A stretch of DNA of 64,000 nucleotides from Nostoc sp. TCL26-01 (GTDB lineage: Bacteria > Cyanobacteriota > Cyanobacteriia > Cyanobacteriales > Nostocaceae). The first letter of the stretch is position 1, and each line of letters begins with the position of its first letter. Shown in pieces: positions 7,610 through 16,800 of this stretch. Below the pieces are notes generated by a model. The model was not told the origin of the DNA, did no database searches, and saw nothing but the letters and a program-made list of their open reading frames with translations. The stretch spans positions 1,144,001 through 1,208,000 of the forward strand of contig NZ_CP040297.1 in the NCBI RefSeq assembly GCF_013393945.1, read 5' to 3'. Position numbers and translations under genes: made by a program.

Positions 7610-10600
7610 TTACTTTTCATTTTCTACCTCATGTCCGTAAGGATTAATTAGCCAGAGATTGACTGTTGGTTCGACATCGCGTAAGCTTCGCTGGGCTTTA
7701 AACCTTCGCGCTTCTAGTGGTTGGTTGTCTAATTCGGGGTCGAGGGGGTCAAATATCAGTGGTGGTGCTTCGCCTACTTCACGCTGATATTGCAGGCTAA
7801 TTTTTCCATTCGCAATGCTTACCCATGTATCTAGTAAGTTTTTTACTCGTCCTTTGACTTTGTGACGTGTTTCCTCTGCCTCAGCCTTGTCGTTTTTAGA
7901 AACTTCTGCCCTTTGTGCAATGGTTTCCACAACAAACTCTAGTTCTTGACGATGTTGAGTAATATCGAAAGCGCCAGTTGGTGCTGTCATTCCAGGATGT
8001 CCTAGCCGTGCCAAAGCAACGGTAATGGCAGCAATACCTCGGTCAATAGCGCGGGGTGAAAAGGGTGTTACGCTGGTGGCTTCTACTGCTCGGTAAAATG
8101 TTGAATGCCAAGCACAAAAGCGTTCATAATGAGAGCGATCGCGTGGACGATGAATGTTCAATAACGTCACTACTAAACCCGGTCGTTCCTCATCCCGCCC
8201 TACACGGCTGGTAGCTTGGATATATTCGGCGGCTGTCTTGGGTTGACCGAGAACTACCATTAAACCCAAGCGGGTAATATCCAAACCTACGGAAATCATA
8301 TTTGTTGCTAAAACCACATCAACCTTTTCGTCTTTATCAAAGGTTGATTCCATCCGCCGCTTAGTATCTGCAACTTCGCTAGTGCTGACACGGGAGGTTA
8401 GTTCTTCTGGTTCATCATCAATTTTCCGGTCAGCAAATAACCCTGAAGTTTCGTCAACTCGCTGATGCTGGCTGTAACGTAATAGACGAGATTTGACTTC
8501 ATCTTCTACAATGCGCCGACTACCACCTAGTTCACGTAGGGAGTTAAAGTAACCTAACAGCGTCATATAAGGGTCGGCTGGGTTCTCAGAGTTTTTCTTG
8601 CCCCCTTGTTCTAGCCAGTGCTTTTGGGCTGCGCCTAACAATGCTAAATAGCTACGCAATAACACTACCTTTAAACTGCGTCCTTGAGCAGCAATTCCTA
8701 CATAGGTACGAGCATTTTTGACTGTAGCGGGGACGGTTTTAGCAAAGAATGAATCACGTCTGTCTGGCCCCGGTGGTGGAAATATATCAACTTCGCTGCG
8801 ACCGAATAAAGCTTGAATTTGTTTGCTGGCGCGGCGTACTGTCGCAGTGGAAGCAACTATTTTCGGACGAATTGTTTTACCGTCTATCTCTTGGCTACAC
8901 AAAGCATCAATGGCTGTTTCGTATAGTCCTACCATTGTTCCCAAGGGGCCGGAAATTAAATGTAATTCGTCTTGGATAATTAGGTCTGGTGGTGGTAAAT
9001 AGCCGCCAAGGGGTTTACCGCGATTTAGTTGAGTGGGGCCGTAAAAACCATCATTGTCGTAGCGGTCTACTCGTCCAAATAATGCACCAGTTTCTCCCAC
9101 CCAAGGCAGGGTGGCGAATTTATCTACTGTAGAGATAATAAAACAAGGTAGACGGCGGTATAGTGGCTCGTCTACGATGACTATTGGTAAAGGATGATTA
9201 CCACGGAAATTACAGCGACGGTTAGCACAAAATACTTGTAAATTAGTTGGTTGTTCAGTATTTGGCTGTAATTGGAATGAGTTACGGTTAAATTTTGTCC
9301 CACACCAAGGACAATTTTCTAAGGGAATGGGTGAGGGATGGCGATCGTTATTTTGAAAAGCACGAGTACGTTCTCTAGCACTGTTTTCGTCGTTATCTCC
9401 TTTTTTACCCATGCGGTTGGGTGTTGCGGCTTGTCCTACCCATAGCCCAATTTCAAACGGCCAAGTTCCTAATTTCTGCGGGTTTTTCTGGCGTTCCAAT
9501 TCTAAGGCGCAAATCATCGTCGCCGCCCGTCCAAGTTGGTCGAGAGTCAAAAGACGCAGGGTGTAGCGCATGAGGACGCTTAAACCAGCCGATTTGATAC
9601 CGGGATAACGCAGTCGCCGCAGGACAAGGGTAAAAGCTGCGAGTCCTAAATATGCTTCGGTTTTACCGCCACCTGTAGGAAAGAATAGCAAATCGACTAA
9701 TTCACGATCGCTATTTTCGGGGTAAGCTATCCCTACCAAGTTCATCAGTAAAAATGCTAACTGGAAGGGTCGCCATTTCGGTGGTGCTACTGTTTCCGGC
9801 GTGAAAGTTTTACCGTGAGTATTACGTTGGCGGATAGCTGTAGCAATGGCGCGATTAGCGATGCAGAAAGCCTCAAATATTTGTGGGTCATTTAAAGCTT
9901 GGATACCTGCGTTGATGCGCTTGTTAGCAATTTCTGCACGGCGGAGTAAATCTAGGGCGACATTTAACCGCTTGGGTTCGGTGGGACATTTGGTGTGTTG
10001 TTCCTGAATCCAATCAGTGTAAGCATCTACCATTGGACTCAGCATATTTTGCAATGCTGCTGGTGTGGGTGCGTTGGCTAAGGCTTCCATTCCCAATTCA
10101 ACGTCCTTTACTTGGGTGGCGATGACCTTTTCCACATCAGCCGTAGGTATCCATGCTGTACGTATTTCCTGACAGCTACCATCGGGATTGGTGAGTGCGA
10201 TCGCACTAACGTTATGACCTACTGCATATTCGTAATCATCGCGGTATTGTAAATCTGCGACGTTTTCATCCCAATCATGATTATCTCGTCCGCGTAAGTT
10301 GGGACGGGCTACTAATGGTTCTGGGGTATGGATGATTAAACTGGTTTGAAAAATATAGCTAATATCGCGCTGTTTATCTGAGGTGGAGAGGCGATTATTA
10401 ACTAGAAATACAGAAACAGAACGAGTTCCAGCCGGGACAAGTTCCTTAGATGTTACAGGACGGATGGAGACGACGAGTTGTAAACCGTTACTATCAGGTA
10501 TGGGAATAGTTTTGGTCGATTGGCTGTGATGAAGCGGTAATTTTAAAGGAACAGTGATTTGGGCTTGGCGTGGAATCCGCTTCCAGCATCCAGATAAACC

Positions 10601-11071
10601 TTTATCTGCTTCTGGTTGGGGGATTGTCGTTTCTATTTCCAAGGGGGATAGAATTTCTTCCGCACTAGAATCATTCTGAGATTCTGCTACAGAATTATCT
10701 TTGATTGGGAAGTAATCACCCCATTGCACTGTGAGATTAAGTTGACTGGCGTTTTCAGCAACTAGAAAACTTAAACCCATCGATGAAGGGAAAAAAGCTT
10801 TCTTGGCGAATGGCTTGTCTGGGACAGTTTCATCCTCACCCGCGCTACCCCTTTGTAATTGGTCTAAATCATCATCAGCCGTATCATCTCCACGCTGTTC
10901 GATGGGTGCGCCATGCGGAACAAGGAAACCTGTAAGATACCACTTTGATGGTGCTTGGTCGAGAATTTCTTCTGCGTGGTCAATATCATCAGGGGTGGGG
11001 CCTATGAGGTCGAGTTGTAAGGCTTCGATGAGGCGCGATCGGACTTCGTTAGGAGTAGCTGATATCATCAT
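7610..11071 (-). CDS. drmA: DrmA, DISARM helicase-domain protein
   Basis: This is an intact 1153-residue helicase. Walker A is FFPTGGGKTEAYLG near residue 464. The Walker B/DExx equivalent is LIIQDELHLISGPLG near 700, followed by motif III-like STATVRRAS. The C-terminal helicase half has TNMISVGLDITRLGLMVV and motif VI QATSRVGRDEERPG near 954. A zinc-binding insertion with CPWCG and CANRRC lies between. DrmA with DrmB is the conserved core of DISARM, an anti-phage system in which the helicase and partner recognise unmodified DNA with free ends. The gene begins downstream of a 2.7-kb island that separates it from drmMI, so it may need its own promoter. Confidence 0.93.
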   Translation of the reverse strand: MMISATPNEVRSRLIEALQLDLIGPTPDDIDHAEEILDQAPSKWYLTGFLVPHGAPIEQRGDDTADDDLDQLQRGSAGEDETVPDKPFAKKAFFPSSMGLSFLVAENASQLNLTVQWGDYFPIKDNSVAESQNDSSAEEILSPLEIETTIPQPEADKGLSGCWKRIPRQAQITVPLKLPLHHSQSTKTIPIPDSNGLQLVVSIRPVTSKELVPAGTRSVSVFLVNNRLSTSDKQRDISYIFQTSLIIHTPEPLVARPNLRGRDNHDWDENVADLQYRDDYEYAVGHNVSAIALTNPDGSCQEIRTAWIPTADVEKVIATQVKDVELGMEALANAPTPAALQNMLSPMVDAYTDWIQEQHTKCPTEPKRLNVALDLLRRAEIANKRINAGIQALNDPQIFEAFCIANRAIATAIRQRNTHGKTFTPETVAPPKWRPFQLAFLLMNLVGIAYPENSDRELVDLLFFPTGGGKTEAYLGLAAFTLVLRRLRYPGIKSAGLSVLMRYTLRLLTLDQLGRAATMICALELERQKNPQKLGTWPFEIGLWVGQAATPNRMGKKGDNDENSARERTRAFQNNDRHPSPIPLENCPWCGTKFNRNSFQLQPNTEQPTNLQVFCANRRCNFRGNHPLPIVIVDEPLYRRLPCFIISTVDKFATLPWVGETGALFGRVDRYDNDGFYGPTQLNRGKPLGGYLPPPDLIIQDELHLISGPLGTMVGLYETAIDALCSQEIDGKTIRPKIVASTATVRRASKQIQALFGRSEVDIFPPPGPDRRDSFFAKTVPATVKNARTYVGIAAQGRSLKVVLLRSYLALLGAAQKHWLEQGGKKNSENPADPYMTLLGYFNSLRELGGSRRIVEDEVKSRLLRYSQHQRVDETSGLFADRKIDDEPEELTSRVSTSEVADTKRRMESTFDKDEKVDVVLATNMISVGLDITRLGLMVVLGQPKTAAEYIQATSRVGRDEERPGLVVTLLNIHRPRDRSHYERFCAWHSTFYRAVEATSVTPFSPRAIDRGIAAITVALARLGHPGMTAPTGAFDITQHRQELEFVVETIAQRAEVSKNDKAEAEETRHKVKGRVKNLLDTWVSIANGKISLQYQREVGEAPPLIFDPLDPELDNQPLEARRFKAQRSLRDVEPTVNLWLINPYGHEVENEK

Positions 11072-11109
11072 GTATAGTTTTTAACTCTTGTATAACAGAT
11101 AAAAATAAC

Positions 11110-11353
11110 TATTGTCCGTACATATTCATAAAGAAATCAAAAACTTGACCTCGATGGCGATTATTGATGCTGCTGTAGACGAACGAGACTTATATGCTCA
11201 AAAGGGATTGCGATTTGAAAACTGCAAGGAAAACGAGGGAAAGCAGGACAGCGTTCCTTACGTTTAAATGACCAGTGGCGCTTGATTTTGACAGTGGATA
11301 AAGATGAACAGGGTAATTACCTGACCATTATCGATATTGAGGATTACCACTAA
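11110..11353 (+). pseudogene. HigB/RelE-type toxin remnant upstream of the antitoxin
   Basis: The final frame reads GQRSLRLNDQWRLILTVD, then GNYLTIIDIEDYH and a stop at 11351-11353. This is the conserved C-terminal half of HigB/RelE-type mRNA-cleaving toxins. The preceding part, IDAAVDERDLYAQKGLRFE, lies in a different frame. A single-base loss near 11217-11223 (GAAAACTGC where FEKLQ would be expected) explains the shift. No intact start or N-terminus is evident. It stops 25 bases before the antitoxin gene, which is the classical toxin-first HigBA order. The toxin is very probably inactive. Confidence 0.65.
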
Positions 11354-11378
11354 CCAATACAGCAGGGGAGACAAGAAT

Positions 11379-12473
11379 ATGAGCCAGAATTTAACACCAG
11401 CAAGAGTACCAACACCTGGAAAAATTTTAAGTCGAGAATTAGAAGCACGTGGCTGGACGCAAAAAGATTTAGCTGAAATTATTGGTCGTCCAGTTCAAAC
11501 TATCAACGAAATTATTCGGGGAACCAAGCAAATTACACCAGAAACCGCGATCGAATTGTCGCAAGCTTTGGGTACTACTGCTGAGTTTTGGACAAACTTA
11601 GAAGCAAAATATCGGCTTCATCTAGCGGTAAAAGAAAAAAAGCACGAGGAAAAGGAGCAAAGTATAACTCGTAAAAGTCAATTATATACAATTCTTCCCA
11701 TGTCTGAAATAATCAAAAATGGGTGGATAAAAAAAACAGATTCCATTGATAGTCTAGAACAGCAAATATGCAATTTTTTCTCCATACACTCCTTAGATGA
11801 AATACCTAAGTTAAGTGTTAATTTTCGTTGTTCAGAACATAGAAAGCCAGAAGATATTTCTCGCATAGTTTGGGTAAAACGAGTTGAGAATCTAGCTAAA
11901 CAACAGAAAATTAGAAGCTTTGACCGGACAAAATTAGAAAATGCCATACCAGAAATTCTTGCTTGTGCCGAAAAAGTAGAAAATATTGTGCTAATTCCTA
12001 AATTACTAGGAGATTTGGGTGTACATTTTGTAATTGTCCCGCATTTGAGTAAAACCTATTTAGATGGTGCAGCTTTGTATTTAGAGAGTAACCCAGTTAT
12101 TGCACTGACACTAAGATATGACCGAATTGATTCATTTTGGTTTACTCTCCTACATGAATTAGCACATATATTTTTAGGGCATAAAGGCAGCTACTTAGAC
12201 AATTTAGACGCTTTAGAAGAGAATGAGGAGGAAATAGAAGCGAATCAGAAAGCTGCTGAATGGTTAATACATCCTCAGCCATATCAAGATTTTATTATCA
12301 GGAGCAAAAAAGTCTTTTCTCGTAAAGCAATTGAAGAATTTGCTCAGACTCAAAGCAGGCATCCAGGCATAATTCTTGGTCGCTTGCAATATGACAAACT
12401 AGTTCCTCATAAAAATTTAAGAGTGTTGCTAGTAAAAGTTAGCCCTTTTTTCCAAAATTCGACTGATAATTAG
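11379..12473 (+). CDS. HigA-type HTH antitoxin fused to an ImmA/IrrE-type metallopeptidase domain
   Basis: The start ATG 11379 follows the Shine-Dalgarno AGGGGAG at 11363-11369. Residues 1-85 form a HigA/XRE helix-turn-helix (ILSRELEARGWTQKDLAEI, then TAIELSQALGTTAEFWTNLE). The C-terminal half carries the zinc-metallopeptidase motif HELAHIFLGH near residue 258, with the later glutamate-rich segment and AAEWLIHP typical of ImmA/IrrE proteins. The 364-residue fusion would bind the operator of the module and may cleave a partner protein, as ImmA does. The upstream toxin is broken, so this is a lone antitoxin inside the DISARM locus on the opposite strand. Confidence 0.85.
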   Translation: MSQNLTPARVPTPGKILSRELEARGWTQKDLAEIIGRPVQTINEIIRGTKQITPETAIELSQALGTTAEFWTNLEAKYRLHLAVKEKKHEEKEQSITRKSQLYTILPMSEIIKNGWIKKTDSIDSLEQQICNFFSIHSLDEIPKLSVNFRCSEHRKPEDISRIVWVKRVENLAKQQKIRSFDRTKLENAIPEILACAEKVENIVLIPKLLGDLGVHFVIVPHLSKTYLDGAALYLESNPVIALTLRYDRIDSFWFTLLHELAHIFLGHKGSYLDNLDALEENEEEIEANQKAAEWLIHPQPYQDFIIRSKKVFSRKAIEEFAQTQSRHPGIILGRLQYDKLVPHKNLRVLLVKVSPFFQNSTDN

Positions 12474-12480
12474 ACAGGGC

Positions 12481-12512
12481 GACAGACAGGGATTTAAAAT
12501 CCCTGTCTATTA
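12481..12512. repeat. Single stem of the BIME-like palindrome
   Basis: The inverted repeat GACAGGGATTT-AAAATCCCTGTC lies 8 bases after the antitoxin stop. It equals one outer stem of the four-stem element. It could act as a transcription terminator for the antitoxin gene. It also marks one side of the transposase gene, whose other side carries the triplicated form. Confidence 0.7.
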
Positions 12513-12586
12513 GATAAAATCTATTAAAAATGGATTAGTAATTGTGAATATTTTAAGATAGATATATTGTTTAATTCTGCTACCGC

Positions 12587-12734
12587 ATATAGGAATCCGA
12601 CTTGATTATTGAAACTACTTACGTGGTGCGCGAAGCGCAATAGGTAGGGAACAGGGTAAGAATCAATAAAAGTGTACTGATTTTTTTGTGTAAGCACAGG
12701 CTACGCCAACAGGAATCAAATATGATTCCTATAT
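12587..12734. mobile_element. MITE-like element with 21-bp terminal inverted repeats, copy 1
   Basis: The ends ATATAGGAATCCGACTTGAT (12587) and AATCAAATATGATTCCTATA (ending 12734) are imperfect terminal inverted repeats enclosing about 106 bases without an ORF. A second copy in the opposite orientation lies at 46601-46737, and half of another at 46372-46431. The bounded, noncoding, multi-copy form fits a miniature inverted-repeat transposable element. The transposase that mobilises it is not identifiable here. Confidence 0.7.
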
Positions 12735-12755
12735 ATACCCAATAAATTTGATAAT

Positions 12756-13172
12756 TTAGTTCTCGGTGTTCTTTGGCTCTAAATAAGGATGTGTCGTTAG
12801 TTGAGAATGATGAATTTTTTGATTTTGTACATAGATAACTACATCTTTAAGCTGCTTATAGCCTAGAGAAAAAACACCATATCCTTCTTGCCAAGCAAAT
12901 TTATCAGATGAAGCATTAGAACTATGATTTAGATGATGAGAACTACTTCCTTTGATTTTCTTGACAAATTCCGAAACTGCCAAACTTGGTGGAATAGTAA
13001 CAACAACATGAATGTGGTCTTCAATACCGTCAATTGCATGAATTTGACAATTTAATGCTTGTGCCTTGCCAAGAATATAATTATAAAGTTGCTGTTCTTT
13101 ATTTGATGTGATGAGTGGTTGACGATTTTTTGTTGTCCATACCAAATGATAATATAGCCGCCACAAAGTCAT
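12756..13172 (-). CDS. Y1 (HUH) transposase, IS200/IS605-TnpA or REP-associated type
   Basis: This 138-residue protein has the HUH motif in EDHIHVVVTIP near residue 52, where two histidines flank a hydrophobic residue. The candidate nucleophilic tyrosine is in VVIYVQNQKIHH near residue 113. The N-terminus YYHLVWTTKNRQPLI is typical of the family. These enzymes cut and join single-stranded DNA at hairpins. No tnpB accompanies it. Palindromic stems of one family lie on both sides (12481 and 13325 onward), as seen for RAYT genes and their REP elements. The C-terminus resembles IS200/IS605 TnpA more than classical RAYT, so the subgroup is open. Confidence 0.88.
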   Translation of the reverse strand: MTLWRLYYHLVWTTKNRQPLITSNKEQQLYNYILGKAQALNCQIHAIDGIEDHIHVVVTIPPSLAVSEFVKKIKGSSSHHLNHSSNASSDKFAWQEGYGVFSLGYKQLKDVVIYVQNQKIHHSQLTTHPYLEPKNTEN

Positions 13173-13818
13173 AAATTATTAATAATAAATATATACATTT
13201 TTTATTAACTTACCCATTTATTTATAAAGTTTATCAACTAAGCAAAAAATATTTATAAAAATATCTATAGAGCTAATTATTCAGTAAATCAATTATTGAC
13301 CCATTAATTAATCACCCAACCAGCCAGGGATTATAAATCCCTGTCTGAAAGCTGAAGTCGTCTTCAGACGACTATCTCAACCGCCAAGATAAAATTTGGT
13401 AATTTAGTCCTCTTTAAGAGGACTTCCGTTATTAGACAGCCAGCCAGGGATTATAAATCCCTGTCTGAAAGCTGAAGTCGTCTTCAGACGACTATCTCAA
13501 CCGCCAAGATAAAATTTGGTAATTTAGTCCTCTTTAAGAGGATTTCCGTTATTAGACAGCCAGCCAGGGATTATAAATCCCTGTCTGAAAACTTAAGTCG
13601 TCTTCAGACGACTATCTCAACCGCCAAGATAAAATTTGGTAATTTAGTCCTCTTTAAGAGGACTTCCGTTATTAGACAGAGATTTATAATCTCTGTCGGT
13701 TGGCTGTCGGTTGGCCGGTCGGTTTGTCTGCCGGGATAGTTGGGATATTCGGGATAACGACATCACCCCATATTAGAAAATGCGATCGCTATTTTTTATA
13801 AATGCAAACTACTGTAAA
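13173..13818. repeat. Three tandem 120-bp copies of the four-stem palindromic repeat
   Basis: Three copies with a period of exactly 120 bases start at 13321, 13441 and 13561. They differ at only a few positions (for example gacttccg versus gatttccg, and gctgaagt versus acttaagt). Each unit holds CAGGGATT-ATA-AATCCCTG, AGTCGTC-TTCA-GACGACT and AGTCCTCTT-AAGAGGACT. A final variant stem AGAGATT-TATA-ATCTCT closes the array near 13700. The flank 13173-13320 is AT-rich without a gene. After 13700 comes a short stretch rich in GGTTGGCTG-like tetramers, then HIP1 and the drmMI stop. The near-identity of the units implies recent amplification. Confidence 0.9.
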
Positions 13819-16800
13819 TTAATCTACCTTTATCCCCGGAATAGTTACTCGTTCATTTTCATTTTTACGCTTTCTTTTCGTCTGTCCTCCTTTCCCCTTA
13901 CTCTTATCTGCACCTTTACCGCCTAAAATTTCTGCTTCGGCGCGTTTTTGGTTTAAATCAAGCAAGCGTGCTAAAACTTCATCGTGGATTTCTTCGCGCC
14001 AACGATAACGCCAGGGTTTTTTCTTTTGTCGTCCACTGCTGTTTTCTGTGTCCTCCTCTTCCTCATAGTCGAGAATAAAATCGCAGTCGGTGGGGATATC
14101 TGACCAGCCGTAAGCGTCGAGGACGGCTTTATCCATTGCGGTGTGGAGTTCGCGGAGTTTGAGGATTTCGGGGTGGTTTTCGTCGGGGTCGTGGAAACGG
14201 TTGTAGGTGTCGGTGAGTCCTTGGTTATTGCGAACCATTAAGGCGACGCGGTATTCGTAGTATTCTTTGCCTATAGCTTCTAGGGTGGGGTTGGTTTCCC
14301 AGTTTTCGGGGAAGGGGAAGGTTTCAAAACAGTCTGAGGGAGTGTAGCGCAAGCCATCTCCAAATGTTGATGAAAAAAATCTAGCCCAAATTTCATGAAT
14401 GTATGATTGCATAATGCAGAAAAATGAATAGCGTTCGTCAGTAAAGACTACTAACTGTTCAGAAAACACCATGTTATTACATAGAAAAGTAAATGAACTA
14501 CGTTGACTCACACGAGCAGTTACTAACACATGTTCGAGAGGTGCGATCGCTTTAAACAAAGCAGGTGTTGTTTCACCAAATCTCCACCAGTAACGAGCGC
14601 GAATTTCACGCTTTTGTGCTAATCTTGCAGGTTTAACTTTCTCTTCCACAATCTGCATCAAATCAGAATATTCTCTAGCCTCAGCCTCACTAATTTCACC
14701 AAAATTAATTACATATCGATGATGTTCATGAGTTGGACTAGAGTTAACTTCTTCCCCACCAATATAAGGAAAAATTCGCTCTTGATTTTTAGGATTTTGT
14801 GCAATCAAACGTTGCATTTCTGCAATAGATGTAGCTTCAGGGTTGGAATCATCAAATGTAAAACCCATACCCAACACATAGCTACCAATAAAACTTTTAT
14901 CAGCATTTGCTAATAACACAGCAGGGTTATTATTACCACCCGACTTAAATAAAAATGCAGAAATAAAATTAACTTCTTTACCGTCAAGGATTAGTTGTAA
15001 ATATTTACCATTCTGAGAGTTAATTTTATTTTCATCCCCAGGAATTTGATAATTAATTCGTTCTGCCTCCACACCCGCCCGGAAATCAATTTCCGGTCTA
15101 ATAGCAGAAGTCGGTTGAAACCGACTAGAATTTTCATCGATATTTGACTCAATCCTCTTCAGAGGATTTCCGCTTTCAGACGGGGAATTGATTCCCCGGC
15201 TTTCTACCTGGCTTCCAGCCTGTATTTGTGATTGCTGTTTTATTTTTTCTCTTGTTGTATAGTCTTGTTTAATAACATGAACTACACTCACAACAACGGC
15301 GGCTAAACCAGGCCACTTTAACCGCTTTTGAGCATTGTAAATAGTACCGCTATTCTCACAGATATATCTCAATCCAGTGCTACGAGTGTCACCTTGAGCA
15401 ATAGTATTTGTAGCAATCAAACCAAAACAACCTGATTCTCTTAAAAGCGCAAACGCTCTGCGGTAAAAGTGAGCGACTAAATCAGAATTACCATGTGATT
15501 CTGGGTTAACCACTTTCAACCAATCCATATATCCATCAGTATGAGCATTTATTGCTGTATTCTTCCCTGCAAATGGGGGATTGCCAACAATCGCATCAAA
15601 CCCAGAATTTTCTCTATCAAATACCTCTGGAAATTCAATTTCCCAATTAAACGGCTTTACAGGTTTATCTGCTTGTCGCAAATTTCTACTAATACTTAAA
15701 ACCTCTCCACTCTCATCAGGATTTCTCCGCCATTTAAAATACTTCTGAAATAATCCATCTCGTTCCTCTTTCTTCGCTTTATCTTTATCCGCAGCAAAGA
15801 AAGAAGCAATCACTAAATCACCTTTAAGACGAGCATCATGTAATAATTCCTCTGTTGCTTGATAAAAATCACGCTTCGCATCGTAATTTTCATCGCCTAA
15901 ACTTTGAATCTCATCACGGTTAAACTTAACCTTATTTAGTTGCTCATTAAATAAAGGTAATTCTTTATCATCATACGTAGTATCTTTTTCCCAGTTAAAC
16001 TTAACAAGTTGGTCACGGGTTAAACCTACCAATGAATCACCACATTTCAACGCATGGTCTAAAAATGTAAAAGGATGCTTCTTCGCTAAAGTTACCAACC
16101 ACAAAGATAACTTCGCCAAATTCACCGCAAACGGGTTTTTATCTACCCCATACAAACAACGCTGCGCCACCAAACGCCGCGCATACAATAACGGTTCTTC
16201 ATCCGATGGAACTTCTGAAATCAAGCCATGTAGATTCCAAGCTTCCACCAATTTTTCTGCCAACTGACGACAAGCTTCCACCAAAAAAGGAGCCGTTCCT
16301 ACAGCTAAATCGCATACCTTCAAAGCCAAAATTTGCTCTGGTGTGGGACGTTCACCCAAAGCTGCTAAAACAGGTCTGAGGGTTTCTTTAACTATCGGTT
16401 CTGTCAACGCACGGGGCGTATAATGAGAACCACTACGCCGCCGTTCTTCCCCTGGTTGCAAATACAATGAACCAGCCGCCAGTAAAGCGGGTGTTTGCGG
16501 CGATATCTTCCGTCCTAAAGCTGCAATTAAATCCTCGGCAGTTTTCACTTGCTTTAACTCGGCCAGTGATTTACCGGATATTTCACAACCTGCTACTTCT
16601 TTTAAATACTTCGCTCTGTCATTGGCTTTGGTCTTTAATACCTCATCAACGCTAACAACCACAGTCACAGAGGTTTTCGCACCCTTGGGTTTACTCCATA
16701 CACCAATAGATAGCGTAGTAGCTTTTTTGACCTCATAACCCATCACCGCCTCGTACACGGAACCGATTTGTTCCACATCCAAAGCCCGGTATGACAAACG

